From positions 15,291,814 through 15,355,813 of the forward strand of contig CP136063.1 of NCBI GenBank assembly GCA_032622095.1: 64,000 nucleotides of DNA, written 5' to 3'. Source of the stretch: Siphonodentalium dalli (Eukaryota > Mollusca > Scaphopoda > Gadilida > Siphonodentaliidae). How positions within the stretch are numbered: position 1 is the stretch's first letter; every line of letters starts with the position of its first letter. The position numbers and the translations under genes were made by a program. Positions 11,921 to 22,498 of the stretch are shown here, piece by piece. The notes under the pieces are model-generated. The model had not been told where the DNA came from. It worked only from the letters and a program-made list of their open reading frames with translations, and did no database searches.

Positions 11921-12104
11921 AATAATCTCGACACGTAGACCCGTAAACACCTTACTGTGAGTGACAATAATGATCTCGACAAATAGACCCGTAAACACCT
12001 TATTGTGAGTGACAATAATAATCTCGACACGTAGATCCGTAATCACCTTACTGTGAGTGACCCTAACCCTAACCTAACCCGTAACCCCCTTACTGTGAGT
12101 GACA
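11921..12104. repeat. Minisatellite with embedded telomere-like tract
   Basis: AATAATCTCGACACGTAGACCC / GTAAACACCTTACTGTGAGTGAC repeats about every 55-57 bp for three clear units. The last unit is interrupted at 12059-12082 by CCCTAACCCTAACCTAACCC, a short match to the (TTAGGG)n animal telomere repeat, before CTTACTGTGAGTGAC resumes. Confidence 0.75.
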
Positions 12105-13169
12105 AGCACGGTTGTCTTAACATGGACTCCTATTTGTCGATTTTTTGCAAAAAGGTTTTTAGACAGTCGGGAAATATTTCGACTACAAACAGCTATTCGT
12201 AATAATTATATGTCATCAATCATTATGCGAAAGGTGTCGCTGTGCAAACCAAACCAATAACCACAAACCAATAACCAAACCAATTAACCAAACCAATTAA
12301 CCCACCTGACTACAGACAATTAAGTGAAGAGATACACCGTAAATAACGACGGTGGTAATCGTCATGTCTGTAACGTACACACACAGTAATTTAATGTATG
12401 TAATTCAAATAAGATAAGTTAGACGCAATATAAACATATAATAGGAGCAGTAGTATAGCGGCTAAGACCAAAAATCATGCACTTTTGAGTAGAAGTCCCA
12501 TACTTTACATATTGATACTATGGACCAAGGTGATTAATTTCTGATATGGACCTCTTCTCAAAGTTCTCTCATATTCACACAAGGGCACCTCAAAATATAA
12601 CAAGTTTGGGTCGAAATCGATCCGCTTCATTGTTCAATGTCATTCCACATTTTTAATAAACAGCGCGTGAGATTTTGTTTACTTGAAAAAAATACGATAC
12701 GTTTTCAATTGCTGCGTCTGCTACATTGCTAATTACGACCAATTATCCAATACAAAATAAATATCAAAGGTAAAAACAAAAACAACAGCACCAAACTCCC
12801 TATTATTAATCACATTTGCCGTAAACTTACGCAATTTGGCAACGGTTGACGAAATATTAGAATGTGTGGAGAATGCCTATTGACCGTGCGTTTTTCCCTT
12901 CGTCCTACGTTTGATTTGAAACTATATTCACCGTATTTCAAACAAATCATAGTCGCAATACCACCCTAAGTCCATATATGTAAAGCTAAATGTGTATTAC
13001 GTATGAACATGGTCCATGGATATAGCCATACAGCTTTTGAACATTACGATCAACAAAACTAATAGTACTGTTGACCTCCGCCATCACCTACGGAAACCCA
13101 TTCTACGGAAAGCCGTTTCGTTATAATTTTCACACATTGTGCAGTGTGCGAGTTCGCCCATGACACGAT

Positions 13170-14395
13170 ATTTTGTTTGGGAAACGGGTGGTCAAGAATC
13201 ATGGCAAGCACCTAGGAAACAAAATGCTGTCCATTTTTTTTCAGGGGCCTAGTATACATATTCATTTGGGGGGGGGGGGGGGGGGGGGTGGAGTTGATTT
13301 TTTTTCTGGTGAATCTGGTGGGACAAAATATCATGGGAAGCGGAGTGCTGTTCAATTTTTTGGGTGTGGGGAAGGGTTGAAAATATTTTTTTAAAGAATA
13401 GGTGGGGCACGATATCCTGGCAATTCTGGGGGGGGGGGGGGGGGGTGATTTTGTTTGGGAACAGGTGGGGCAAGATATCCTGGCAAGTGCTAGAAAATAA
13501 AATGCTGTCCATTTTTATTTCTGGGGCCTAGGAAACAGAATTCTGTCCGTTTTTTTCTGGAGGGGGGGGGGGGGGTGATTTTGTTTAGGAACTGGTTGGG
13601 AAAGATATCCTGGCAAGCGCCTAAGAAACAGAATTCTGTCCAATTTTTTTCGGGGGGGGGGGGGGTGGGGGTGATTTTTGTTTGGGAATGGGTGGGGCAA
13701 GAAATCCTAGCAAGCGCCTAGGAAACAGAATTCTGTCCAATTTTTTTCTGGGGGTGGGGGGGGGGTGATTTTGTTTAGGAACGGGTTGGGCAAGATATCC
13801 TGGCAAGGGCTTAGGAAACAGAATTCTGTCCAATTATTTTGGGGGGGGTGGGGTGATTTTGTTTGAGAACGGGTGGGGCGAGAAATCCTGGCAAGTGCCT
13901 AGAAACAAATTTCTGTACATTTATTTTCTGAGTCCTAGGATACAGTATTATGTCCAACTTTTCTGGGGGGGGGGGGGGTGATTTTGTTTAGGAACTGGTT
14001 GGGAAAGATATCCTGGCAAGCGCCTATGAAACAGAATTCTGTCCAATTTTTTTCGGGGGGGGGGGGTGGGTGTGATTTTTGTTTGGGAATGGGTGGGGCA
14101 AGAAATCCTGACAAGGGCTTAGGAAACAGAATTATGTCCAATTTTTTGGGGGGGGGGGGGTGGGGTGATTTTGTTTGTGAACGGGTGGGGCAAGAAATCC
14201 TGGCAAGTGCCTAGAAACAAATTTCTGTACATTTATTTTCTGAGTCCTAGGATACAGTATTATGTCCAACTTTTCTGGGGGGGGGGTGAGGTGATTTTGT
14301 TTGGGAACGAATGGGGCAAGATATCCTGGCAAGGGTTTAGAAACTAAATGCTGTCCATTATTTCCTGGGGCCTAGGAAACAGAATTATGTCCAAG
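13170..14395. repeat. G-run minisatellite, about 95-bp units, inside the transposon
   Basis: About a dozen imperfect units with the order CCTAGGAAACAGAATTCTGTCCA, T-run, G-run of roughly 7-19, TGATTTTGTTTGGGAACGGGTGGGGCAAGATATCCTGGCAAG. Markers at about 13622, 13720, 13812, 14029 and 14120 give spacings near 95 bp. The G runs make one strand strongly prone to G-quadruplexes and make run lengths unreliable. Confidence 0.85.
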
Positions 14396-14416
14396 ATTGC
14401 GTCAAATGTATTGAGG

Positions 14417-14487
14417 GAAATGTTCAGATAATAAGTTCAACAAACGACCATTTGGTCGTTTGTTGAACTTATTATATGAACATTTCC
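14417..14487. repeat. Near-perfect palindrome, about 34-bp arms
   Basis: The left arm reads GGAAATGTTCAGATAATAAG then TTCAACAAACGACCA. The right arm is its inverse, starting TGGTCGTTTGTTGAAC, with only a 2-bp centre and one indel. The arm sequence matches the edge of the 65-bp satellite at 24405-24870 and the core of the 69-bp satellite at 37246-38815. Confidence 0.85.
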
Positions 14488-15340
14488 TATGGGATAACTG
14501 GTCATAAATGATGTTCCAGCATAGAACGGGTTAAGGAGGAAGTTTTTATATTCTCAATATATAGAAACATAAAAATAATCACACACCGTTAAGGATAACC
14601 TGCCCTTAATAGATAAACCTGTCAATGTATCTCGTCAAATTATAGTATCTTCTTTGTCCGAGCTTGTATTCCTACAATTTCCAGTAAAGTTTGTTAAACA
14701 TGGCACACAGGCCGATATGGGCAGTTTTGTTTGGTGGCAAATTACTGGCAATGTTGGGGGGGGGGGCGTTGTCAGATTGGAATGCTTTTGACACCGGTTG
14801 GAAAGTTTCAACTCAAGGGTGCAAGTTCAATCTTGAAAACCTTGGAGATTGGTCTGGTTCAAGGGGCCCCATGCAGTTGAAAATTTCAAGATATTTCCCC
14901 TGAACAACCACGACGCTGTCTAATATACTGTGTGGTGGGGTTGGGGTGGTTTCTTAACCAGGAAATTAGTTATAGTTGTAAGTTAAATTTATATGATTAT
15001 GTTGAATAACAAAGGTAACAGATTCCAACCAGTGTGCGATAAAATTTAATTGAGCACGCTTCCTTTTTGGAATACACCCATACATGTATTTAGTGGGATG
15101 GAAAGTATATATAAATAATATTTGTGTAATTTTTTATCTGCGGGTTAATCAAGTTTCAATGTTGATAGATTCATTTCAATGCAATTGTTTGTATTTGTTC
15201 TGTTATTTTTTCATGTTGATATTGTTGTTTTGCCTTCTTTCGAGCGCATTTTCAAATTTTGCTGACACGACTCCAATTCAAACTGCCTGCTGTTTGAACA
15301 AGAAGAGACAGAAGATTCATCATGTTGGGTTCGTTATATA
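14488..15340. other. Left-arm non-coding DNA of the transposon
   Basis: No domain is recognised. Short ORFs at 14691-14903 and 15084-15347 lack family features. This is likely untranslated or promoter-side sequence of the 1523-codon gene, or decayed internal sequence. Confidence 0.4.
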
Positions 15341-15956
15341 TTTTTGATTTACTTAATTTGTGATTTAAACCAGTTTAGCGTTATGAATATTTAAAGATGT
15401 AATCACGGTTACAATACCTCCAACCAGAACATCCACAATCTAATTAGATAGCACTTTTGGATTCGTTCCAGGGACAAAATCAATACTAAACCCATCTGAA
15501 ACACTCACATGGTATTGAAAGTAAGGCAATTCTCTTTTTTTTTCTCTGTTCTGCTAAATAATCGGGATTATGCACAAGATTACTAGTGTATTTCAGATAA
15601 CATCTCGTCCAAACGTCTTACCACTTATATCGGAATATCAATAAAAATATTTTTGATTTACTTAATTTGTGATTTAAACCAGTTTAGCGTTATGAATATT
15701 TAAAGATGTAATCACGGTTACAATACCTCCAACCAGAACATCCACAATCTAATTAGATAGCACTTTTGGATTCGTTCCAGGGACAAAATCAATACTAAAC
15801 CCATCTGAAACACTCACATGGTATTGAAATTAAGGCAATTCTCTTTTTTTTTCTCTGTTCTGCTAAATAATCGGGATTATGCACAAGATTACTAGTGTAT
15901 TTCAGATAACATCTCGTCCAAACGTCTTAGCACTTATATCGAAATATCAATAAAAA
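15341..15956. repeat. 309-bp tandem duplication upstream of the transposase gene
   Basis: 15341-15649 and 15650-15956 are nearly identical, both starting TTTTTGATTTACTTAATTTG and ending ATATCAATAAAAA. Only a handful of substitutions are seen (for example GTAAGGC versus TTAAGGC, ACCACTT versus AGCACTT), so it is recent. It lies 0.3-0.9 kb before the start codon and may duplicate regulatory sequence. Confidence 0.9.
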
Positions 15957-16263
15957 AGCAAACTGATTTCGTTAAAAAAAATGAGCATGCATGGAATTTC
16001 GATTACATCTTTAGCAGTTATTTTTATTTTTGTTCCCGTTCTGTGATATTTTAAATAGTTAACTTTTAATGTTTTATTCTATTTATCAGTTTTATCAACA
16101 AGATATAGATGTATAGCTTGTGATGCTAATATTCTGATGTTATTTTCAGAAACCAAATCGACGTATGGATACAGGAATCTCGGGACGCAAAGTCAAACTA
16201 CATTTGCACAGGAATGCCACATCGAATATCTGATTTGTCTGGGATCATTCAACCAGTATAGCC

Positions 16264-19200
16264 ATGTCCAAAAAGTTCAAGCTGATAAACCATGACTTCT
16301 GTTCTCCGGGATCCAGCACAGTTGATCAAACGCCATCTAAACCAATTGACTGGACAACATGTGCATTGTGTCAGACTGACAAGCCAGAAGCTCTCCAGTG
16401 CCCAATGCGGTCCAAACGAAAAGATGTTGGTGCTGGGTACAAATATGTCGCCGATACTCTGCAACAAGAACGGACAAATACAAATATCCAAATTGGTGTT
16501 GATGTAAAATTACTTGATGAGGGATTGGGTTTCGAGGAAACGTTTAAGCTGCATAGTGCTGTTTGGCACAAGTGCTGTCGCAACAAACTATGTAAATCGC
16601 GCACAACGCCGTTGCCAAAGAAAAGACTTATTTACGATGAAGCTGCAAGCACCTCCACAAACCCCATCAAGACTAGGAAAACATGTAACGCGACTCAAGA
16701 CGAAATGATATGCATATTCTGCGACAATGATGACAGTTCTGGTCATCTCCATAAGGCGTCAACACTGGAGTTAGATACTAAGGTGCGTGAAGGAGCAACC
16801 GAGCTGAATGACACCAAACTGTTAGCAAAATTGGCTGTTGGAGACATGGTAGCAATTGATGCTGTATATCACATTTCATGTTTGAGTAATTTCTACCGCC
16901 GCGTTGGAAACTTACACAAAGAGCCATCTGTACGATCAGCTGATGCCAGCATAGAGGGATTAGTATTCGCAGAGCTTGTGGAGCATATAACATGTATGCG
17001 TGAGAGTAGTGATTGTTCCCCCGTATTCAATCTATCGGATTTGTGCAAACTATACGGAACTATACTACAAGACTTAAGTGTGTTTCCAACCAATGTGCAT
17101 GCTACAAGGTTAAAGACCCGTATATTATCAGCGATTCCAGAGCTCACCCCCCACAGCCAGGGTAGAGATGTTTTATTGGCGTTTGGTGATGGCGATGCAA
17201 TTAAACATTCATGTGAACAGGATTTTGATTCAGAAGCTCTGTGTTTCTCCAAAGCTGCAAAACTTATACGCAGAGATATATTAAAAACTAACCAACACTT
17301 CAATGGCGACTTTCCGTCCGATTGTCAGCAAAAGTCTGTTCCATCTTCACTGGTCGCTTTAGTAAGCATGATATTAAATGGACCTGGCATTAAAGAGCAA
17401 CAAGCTTCTTATAATGATCCAATTCCAGCAGCTGTCACGCTGTCTCAACTAATTTCATTCAATGTTGTGAAAGATAGGAGCAATACAAATTCAGCACCAA
17501 ACAAGCAACGTCACAGTAGAGAACGTGAGACCCCAGCATCCATTTATTTGGCTATAAAGATACATTCTGATACCAGAAAACGTGGACTCGTTGACACATT
17601 GCACAATTTTGGTTTATGCATCTCATATGATCGCTTACTAACAATTTCAACCGATGTTGCCAATGGTGTGTGTTCGCAGTATGAAGCTGATGGTGTGGTT
17701 TGCCCGCCAAAACTATTGAAAAACATTTTCACAACAGCAGCCGTGGACAACATAGACCACAATCCCAGCTCTACATATGCTTCAGATTCATTCCATGGAA
17801 CAGCAATTTCACTAATGCAGCATCCGACATCGACATGCAAAGGAATCTCTCGTGATCGTCCTATAATAGATGGAAGTGTCACGAAGAAACATTCTATTAG
17901 TAATCTGCCCAACACGTACAGTGATGTTCCGCCTGCAAAACTGTCAAACTCAGACCCGGTTGTACCGAAATTGGCCGGTCCTGTTATTGTAGAAACACAA
18001 GCTCAACCCATCGTTTCTCAAGAATATCAATGGCTTGCACATGTCTATACCCAAGCACAGAAAAGTGAGCTCACCGGTGGGGATTACCTGTGTTGGGCAG
18101 CTTTCCGTGCTTCGTTCCAGCAACCGTTCACAGACCCTTGTACGGAAATCGCGCTTCTGCCTTTATTTGTTGACCACGCACAGTCAGTTCCAATGATTAA
18201 GCATTCTATGGACATTGTGCACAATGCTATCAAATTTCTCAATCCAGTTCAAATCCCAGTTCTTGTTATGGACGAACCGTTGTTCGCAATAGCAAAATCC
18301 ATTCAGTGGAATTCTCCGACAACACACGGTGAGGATAAGATCCTGATTATGCTTGGTGGGCTCCACATTGAGATGACAGCGCTAAAGACATTAGGTGATT
18401 TCTTGGATGGTAGTGGGTGGTCGAATACGTTATGTAATGCTGGTGTTGCCAACAGTGGTGTTGCCGATTCCTTTGTAAAAGCTTCTATGATAACAAGAAC
18501 TCGGCGTGCCCATCAGCTGACTGCTGCAGCTCTCTATACTTTGCAACAGCGTGCTTACGTGAACTACAGCAACCTCTATGGTGAAGATGACAGATCTCTA
18601 TTGTCTTTTGAGAACTGGTGCGACTCTATGATGCAGTCGCAACCACAATTTTTATACTGGAATCTTGTTCTGAAATTTGAGCTGATAGTACTTTCATTTA
18701 TACGATCGTTACGGGAAGCAGATTTCCAGCTATATATGCAATCGTTAGCTGAGCTACTACCATGGGCATTTGCCTTAGACCACATCAATTACTCCAGATG
18801 GTTATCTGTTCATTTGAGGGATATGTGCGCTCTGAAAATCCAACACCCGACCTTATTTAAAGAATTTTCATCTGGGAAATTCGTCGCTCACAAAACCCAA
18901 AGGAAGTTTTCCGGTATGGCCCTAGATCAGGCTCATGAGCAAGTTAATGCTATGGTGAAAGGGGAAGGTGGTGCGGTAGGTCTCACTGAGAATCCGGCTG
19001 CACTGAAACGATGGATGCTTGCGGGGCCAGAGATATCCAGAATGGTGAGTCGATACGAAGCGAGCACTGAAGACAACTTTGCTACAAAGCACCACGAGCA
19101 GACTCACAAATTGCAGTTAACCTTCCAAAAAGATACATTAGCCATAGTTGCTGCATTTGAGGAGATGGGAAATCCATTCGATGAAGATAGCGGTGACTTG

Positions 19201-20835
19201 TACACATTAGATACCAAAGAAGTTATGACTGACTCAGTTGTCCAAGCAGTGAAAAATATTGGCAAACTAGGCAAAGAACAGTATGAACAATTTGTATTGG
19301 AGAGGTTCACGAATACAGAAGCAAAGCCAATAACTGAACCGATCAGGAAAAATAAATTGCCTTTGTTTTCAAAGAAAAACAAACCTGTACTTCGGAAGGG
19401 ACAAATTACAGAGCTGAAAAGTGACTGTGCCTTGTTTGGTCGATTGTATATAGCTTGCCAGGCAAGAGATGGTAATCTTGAAGATCTCTTCAAACATGAG
19501 AACCAACCGTGGCCACCAGCTCTCTCCAAACACAATGAACCGCGTTCTGGCTCAAAGGCAGATCTACTACCATGTTTGGAATCAATTGCCGAATCACAAG
19601 ACCGTGCACCAAACGTGAATGCTGTTATTCTTGATGGCGCTTTCATTGTACAGATGCTACCACCGGGAACTTCTAAAACTTTCCAAGATTATGCTGACAA
19701 TGTTTTTATAAAGTACATTGAAATGCAGCTAAGATCAGCCAACCGTGTGGATGTTGTATGGGATATATATCGAGATGATAGCCTGAAATGTGCCACACGT
19801 CAAAAAAGGGGATCTGGCGCTCGACGAAAGGTTGTCGCAACATCACAAGTTCCAAGGAATTGGCAAAGTTTCCTGCGTGTCAACGAAAACAAGACTGAAT
19901 TATTCAAACTTTTGACAGAACAAGTGGTACTAATTGATGTCAAGAACAAGGAGGTATATGCTACATTACAACAATTGGTTCTTTCATCTCACGACAGAGC
20001 TAACAAATCTTCCATTTCGCCATGCATGCACGAGGAAGCAGATACCCGCGTGATGCTTCATGTTGCTGATGCGGTTAACTGTGGAATTGAATCTGTGATG
20101 GTAAGAACTGCTGACACCGATGTTGTTGTGATTGTTGTTTCCCACATGCAGAAGCTCAAACAGGCACATGTATGGATAGCATTTGGTGTAGGGAAGCACT
20201 TGAGATACCTACCTGCTCATGAAATGGCCAACCAACTCGGCCCACAAAAGTCACTCGGAATGCTGATGCTTCACGCCTTCTCGGGATGTGATGTTGTATC
20301 ATTTTTTGCTGGCAGAGGTAAAAAGACAGCTTGGGATACCTGGAATTCATGCCCGAATGTTACAGACGCCTTTGTAAAATTAGCATCCGATCCAGTGAAC
20401 ATTTCAGACGATGACTTCCAATCAATAGAAGCATATACAGTAAACATGTATGATAGGAACAGTGGGTCAAAATATGTAGACCATACAAGAAGGCAGTTAT
20501 TCGCAAAGAGGTCGTGTAATTTGGAGAATATACCACCAACACGTGATGCTCTTAAGCAACATACTACGCGGGCTAGCTACCAGGCAGGGCATATCTGGGG
20601 ACAGTCAATGATACCTGATCCAGACTTACCCAGTCCATCTTCGTGGGGATGGGAGCGTGACTCGGAAAGTAAATGGGTGCCTGTATGGACTACTCTACCA
20701 CAGGTCAAAGATACATGTTACGAACTTATCTGCTGTGGCTGTAAGAAAGCATGTGCAAACAGATGCAGTTGTTCTAAAGCCAACCTAAAATGTACTGCAT
20801 TGTGCAAATGTGATGGCAGTTGCTATCAAGACTAA
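16264..20835 (+). CDS. 1523-aa transposase-like protein: CCHC modules, DDE-like core, XPG/PIN nuclease, CXC tail
   Basis: Intact single-exon ORF inside the 12451-21566 transposon and probably its transposase. Two N-terminal modules share a C-x2-C ... H-x2-C pattern (C33/C36/H102/C104 and C150/C153/H203/C206), likely zinc binding and DNA contacting. The middle has candidate RNase H-fold catalytic blocks: D670 in VMDEP, E703 in GGLHIEM, and D888/E892 in ALDQAHEQ. The C-terminal region matches the FEN1/XPG metal-site layout: D1124 (VILDG), E1257/E1258/D1260 (HEEADTR), D1284/D1286 (TADTDVVVI), D1343 (SGCDVVSFF) followed by a helix-hairpin-helix-like RGKKTAW. The last 40 residues are a tesmin/TSO1-type CXC-like cysteine cluster. 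The ATG is the first in frame; a TTATTTTCAG acceptor-like site at about 16140-16150 suggests a 5'-UTR intron. Domain calls are by motif; catalytic assignment in the middle is inference. Confidence 0.85.
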   Translation: MSKKFKLINHDFCSPGSSTVDQTPSKPIDWTTCALCQTDKPEALQCPMRSKRKDVGAGYKYVADTLQQERTNTNIQIGVDVKLLDEGLGFEETFKLHSAVWHKCCRNKLCKSRTTPLPKKRLIYDEAASTSTNPIKTRKTCNATQDEMICIFCDNDDSSGHLHKASTLELDTKVREGATELNDTKLLAKLAVGDMVAIDAVYHISCLSNFYRRVGNLHKEPSVRSADASIEGLVFAELVEHITCMRESSDCSPVFNLSDLCKLYGTILQDLSVFPTNVHATRLKTRILSAIPELTPHSQGRDVLLAFGDGDAIKHSCEQDFDSEALCFSKAAKLIRRDILKTNQHFNGDFPSDCQQKSVPSSLVALVSMILNGPGIKEQQASYNDPIPAAVTLSQLISFNVVKDRSNTNSAPNKQRHSRERETPASIYLAIKIHSDTRKRGLVDTLHNFGLCISYDRLLTISTDVANGVCSQYEADGVVCPPKLLKNIFTTAAVDNIDHNPSSTYASDSFHGTAISLMQHPTSTCKGISRDRPIIDGSVTKKHSISNLPNTYSDVPPAKLSNSDPVVPKLAGPVIVETQAQPIVSQEYQWLAHVYTQAQKSELTGGDYLCWAAFRASFQQPFTDPCTEIALLPLFVDHAQSVPMIKHSMDIVHNAIKFLNPVQIPVLVMDEPLFAIAKSIQWNSPTTHGEDKILIMLGGLHIEMTALKTLGDFLDGSGWSNTLCNAGVANSGVADSFVKASMITRTRRAHQLTAAALYTLQQRAYVNYSNLYGEDDRSLLSFENWCDSMMQSQPQFLYWNLVLKFELIVLSFIRSLREADFQLYMQSLAELLPWAFALDHINYSRWLSVHLRDMCALKIQHPTLFKEFSSGKFVAHKTQRKFSGMALDQAHEQVNAMVKGEGGAVGLTENPAALKRWMLAGPEISRMVSRYEASTEDNFATKHHEQTHKLQLTFQKDTLAIVAAFEEMGNPFDEDSGDLYTLDTKEVMTDSVVQAVKNIGKLGKEQYEQFVLERFTNTEAKPITEPIRKNKLPLFSKKNKPVLRKGQITELKSDCALFGRLYIACQARDGNLEDLFKHENQPWPPALSKHNEPRSGSKADLLPCLESIAESQDRAPNVNAVILDGAFIVQMLPPGTSKTFQDYADNVFIKYIEMQLRSANRVDVVWDIYRDDSLKCATRQKRGSGARRKVVATSQVPRNWQSFLRVNENKTELFKLLTEQVVLIDVKNKEVYATLQQLVLSSHDRANKSSISPCMHEEADTRVMLHVADAVNCGIESVMVRTADTDVVVIVVSHMQKLKQAHVWIAFGVGKHLRYLPAHEMANQLGPQKSLGMLMLHAFSGCDVVSFFAGRGKKTAWDTWNSCPNVTDAFVKLASDPVNISDDDFQSIEAYTVNMYDRNSGSKYVDHTRRQLFAKRSCNLENIPPTRDALKQHTTRASYQAGHIWGQSMIPDPDLPSPSSWGWERDSESKWVPVWTTLPQVKDTCYELICCGCKKACANRCSCSKANLKCTALCKCDGSCYQD

Positions 20836-21541
20836 GGGATATTACTGGATAAACAGTGCTTATAATACTATTGATATACCAGTCTATAGTTCTACTCGAT
20901 ATATAAGATTGTTCTAGAACATTCAAGATTCAGACAAACATCACAAAACATATCTCGCTTTTGCTCTATGGTCTATATATATAGTATATAAAACAATGTT
21001 TGAGCAGAACAGTTTCATTTTGAGAGATTAATAGAACATCTATAGTATAATATGCATTGATTTGCTTCTTTTCAATAATATGGAGGGTCACTAAGAAAGA
21101 AGTTTGATTTGGCATTGAAATAACTTTCTTTGGTATGCATAAACCTAGTTTATTTGCGATTTCAACAATACTGCATGTTGGTTGTACCTAGCAATGAGTA
21201 GGCCTAATGTGATATGATTATGCTTTCATGTGAAATGTTGTTGTTGTAATTGGAGGTCTGGAACACTGAACGCATATATAAATAGTAATAATACTAAAAA
21301 CTGCCAAATAACATTCTAACTACACTTTTGCTAAACATCGTGATCATCTTATGAAGAAAAAATGGAAAAACAAATTTTTGGTTAAATTTTGTCCAACAAA
21401 TTGGGTGTTTTCCAAAAGTGGTTGTGGTGACCACCAAAGTGGTTATTTCAATTAGGTCCATATCAAATTTTGTTTCTTAGATGTCCCTGAAGGTGTATAC
21501 AAAGTTCTATGCTTCTACTCAAAAGTGCACGATTGCCTCAC
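20836..21541. other. 3' non-coding arm of the transposon
   Basis: AT-rich sequence between the stop codon and the right terminal repeat. No ORF or clear polyadenylation hexamer near the stop is assigned with confidence. It includes the inner parts of the imperfect inverted terminus. Confidence 0.5.
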
Positions 21542-21569
21542 ATTTTTGGTCTTAGCCGCTATACTACAG

Positions 21570-22498
21570 GGCGTTATCGGGTATTATTATCCGTGGCGTG
21601 ATGCTATCACTCGAACACGACATATCGGGTTATAATTCATAACAATGTAATCATCTCTCAAAAACTTCCTGGTCTGAATTGGCGTACATTATACTCGGCA
21701 CGCAGGATGACAAGAATGATCATGTCACCAAATAGGCGCAATATGAGCTATGTGGAACCATGCATGTCAACTGTACACAAGTTGTCAGAGTCTCATCAGA
21801 TTAGCATCCAAAACGCCCCGGGGCCTATCATTTGCTAAAAGAATTCTATAATGAAAACGAAACACGCAATAGTTTTCGTCAACATATTGTGACACCACGA
21901 ATGTGTTAATGTCGTTCATGCACTTGCCGCCCGCCATGCTATAAAGGGACATAATGCTCTCGCAGTTCCTAAATGAGAAAAAATTAAGGTTTGTAAAACC
22001 ACCATAGATTTATAGAGGTTACCTACATGTTTTAATACCGAAATATCTCATGAGATTCTGGAAAGAACTATCAAATGCTCGCGAGAGGATACAACCCGTG
22101 AGTGAAAATTCGATCTTTCCAGACACGAGTGAGAAGTTTCAGGAACTCAAACAAAACGTTGTATGTTTTTACATGACTGCGCCCATACATCATATTATAC
22201 CAGTTTGAAACCTAAGTTTTTTTGCGATGATCTGACAGAGACGTTTGTAACAATTGGCACAAACAGTAAAGTAATGGAAACACCCCTAGTGTAAAGTATA
22301 TTATTGGAAACAAGTATTTACACACAAATATGTGATATGCCTTGTTTGTTTATTGGTATATAGAGCTCCCTGTCAGATCGGGTCAGAATAGTATCAGGTT
22401 TTGTAATAGTGACATATGCTCTATATGGGCGTAGCTGGACACGACGATCCATGCAGCCACTGACATGTTTGAGAGAGAGGTAGTTGCCATGTGAGTCA
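21570..22498. other. No gene seen
   Basis: Unique-looking non-coding DNA between the transposon and the MITE at 22499. No ORF of note or tandem repeat. Confidence 0.5.

Larger units (their letters stand above)
12451..21566 (+). mobile_element. 9.1-kb Academ-like DNA transposon with intact ORF
   Basis: A perfect 25-bp inverted repeat starting TAGTATAGCGGCTAAGACC lies at 12451-12475 and 21542-21566. Further paired inverted blocks follow inward (TGCACTTTTGAGTAGAAG at 12478 versus 21512-21529; TGATATGGACCT at 12542 versus 21454-21465), so the termini extend about 110 bp imperfectly. CAG lies immediately outside each end, a candidate 3-bp target duplication. The only long ORF is the 1523-codon protein at 16264-20835. 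A 3-4 bp duplication together with an XPG-type nuclease is what is known of the Academ superfamily; the superfamily call is inference. The left arm also holds a G-rich minisatellite, a palindrome and a 309-bp tandem duplication. Confidence 0.8.

Noticed and set aside
12451-12475. tRNA-like A box (TAGTATAGCGGCTAAGAC) at the transposon terminus
   Set aside because: No B box or acceptor-stem partner follows within tRNA distance, and the identical sequence is inverted at the other end, which fits a transposon terminus.
19104-19646. 180-codon antisense ORF
   Set aside because: Shadow of the 1523-codon plus-strand gene, with no domain of its own.
16264-20835. Viral or host origin for the 1523-codon protein
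   Set aside because: Paired terminal inverted repeats and candidate target duplication around it make a transposon the simpler explanation; no viral replication or capsid features are seen.
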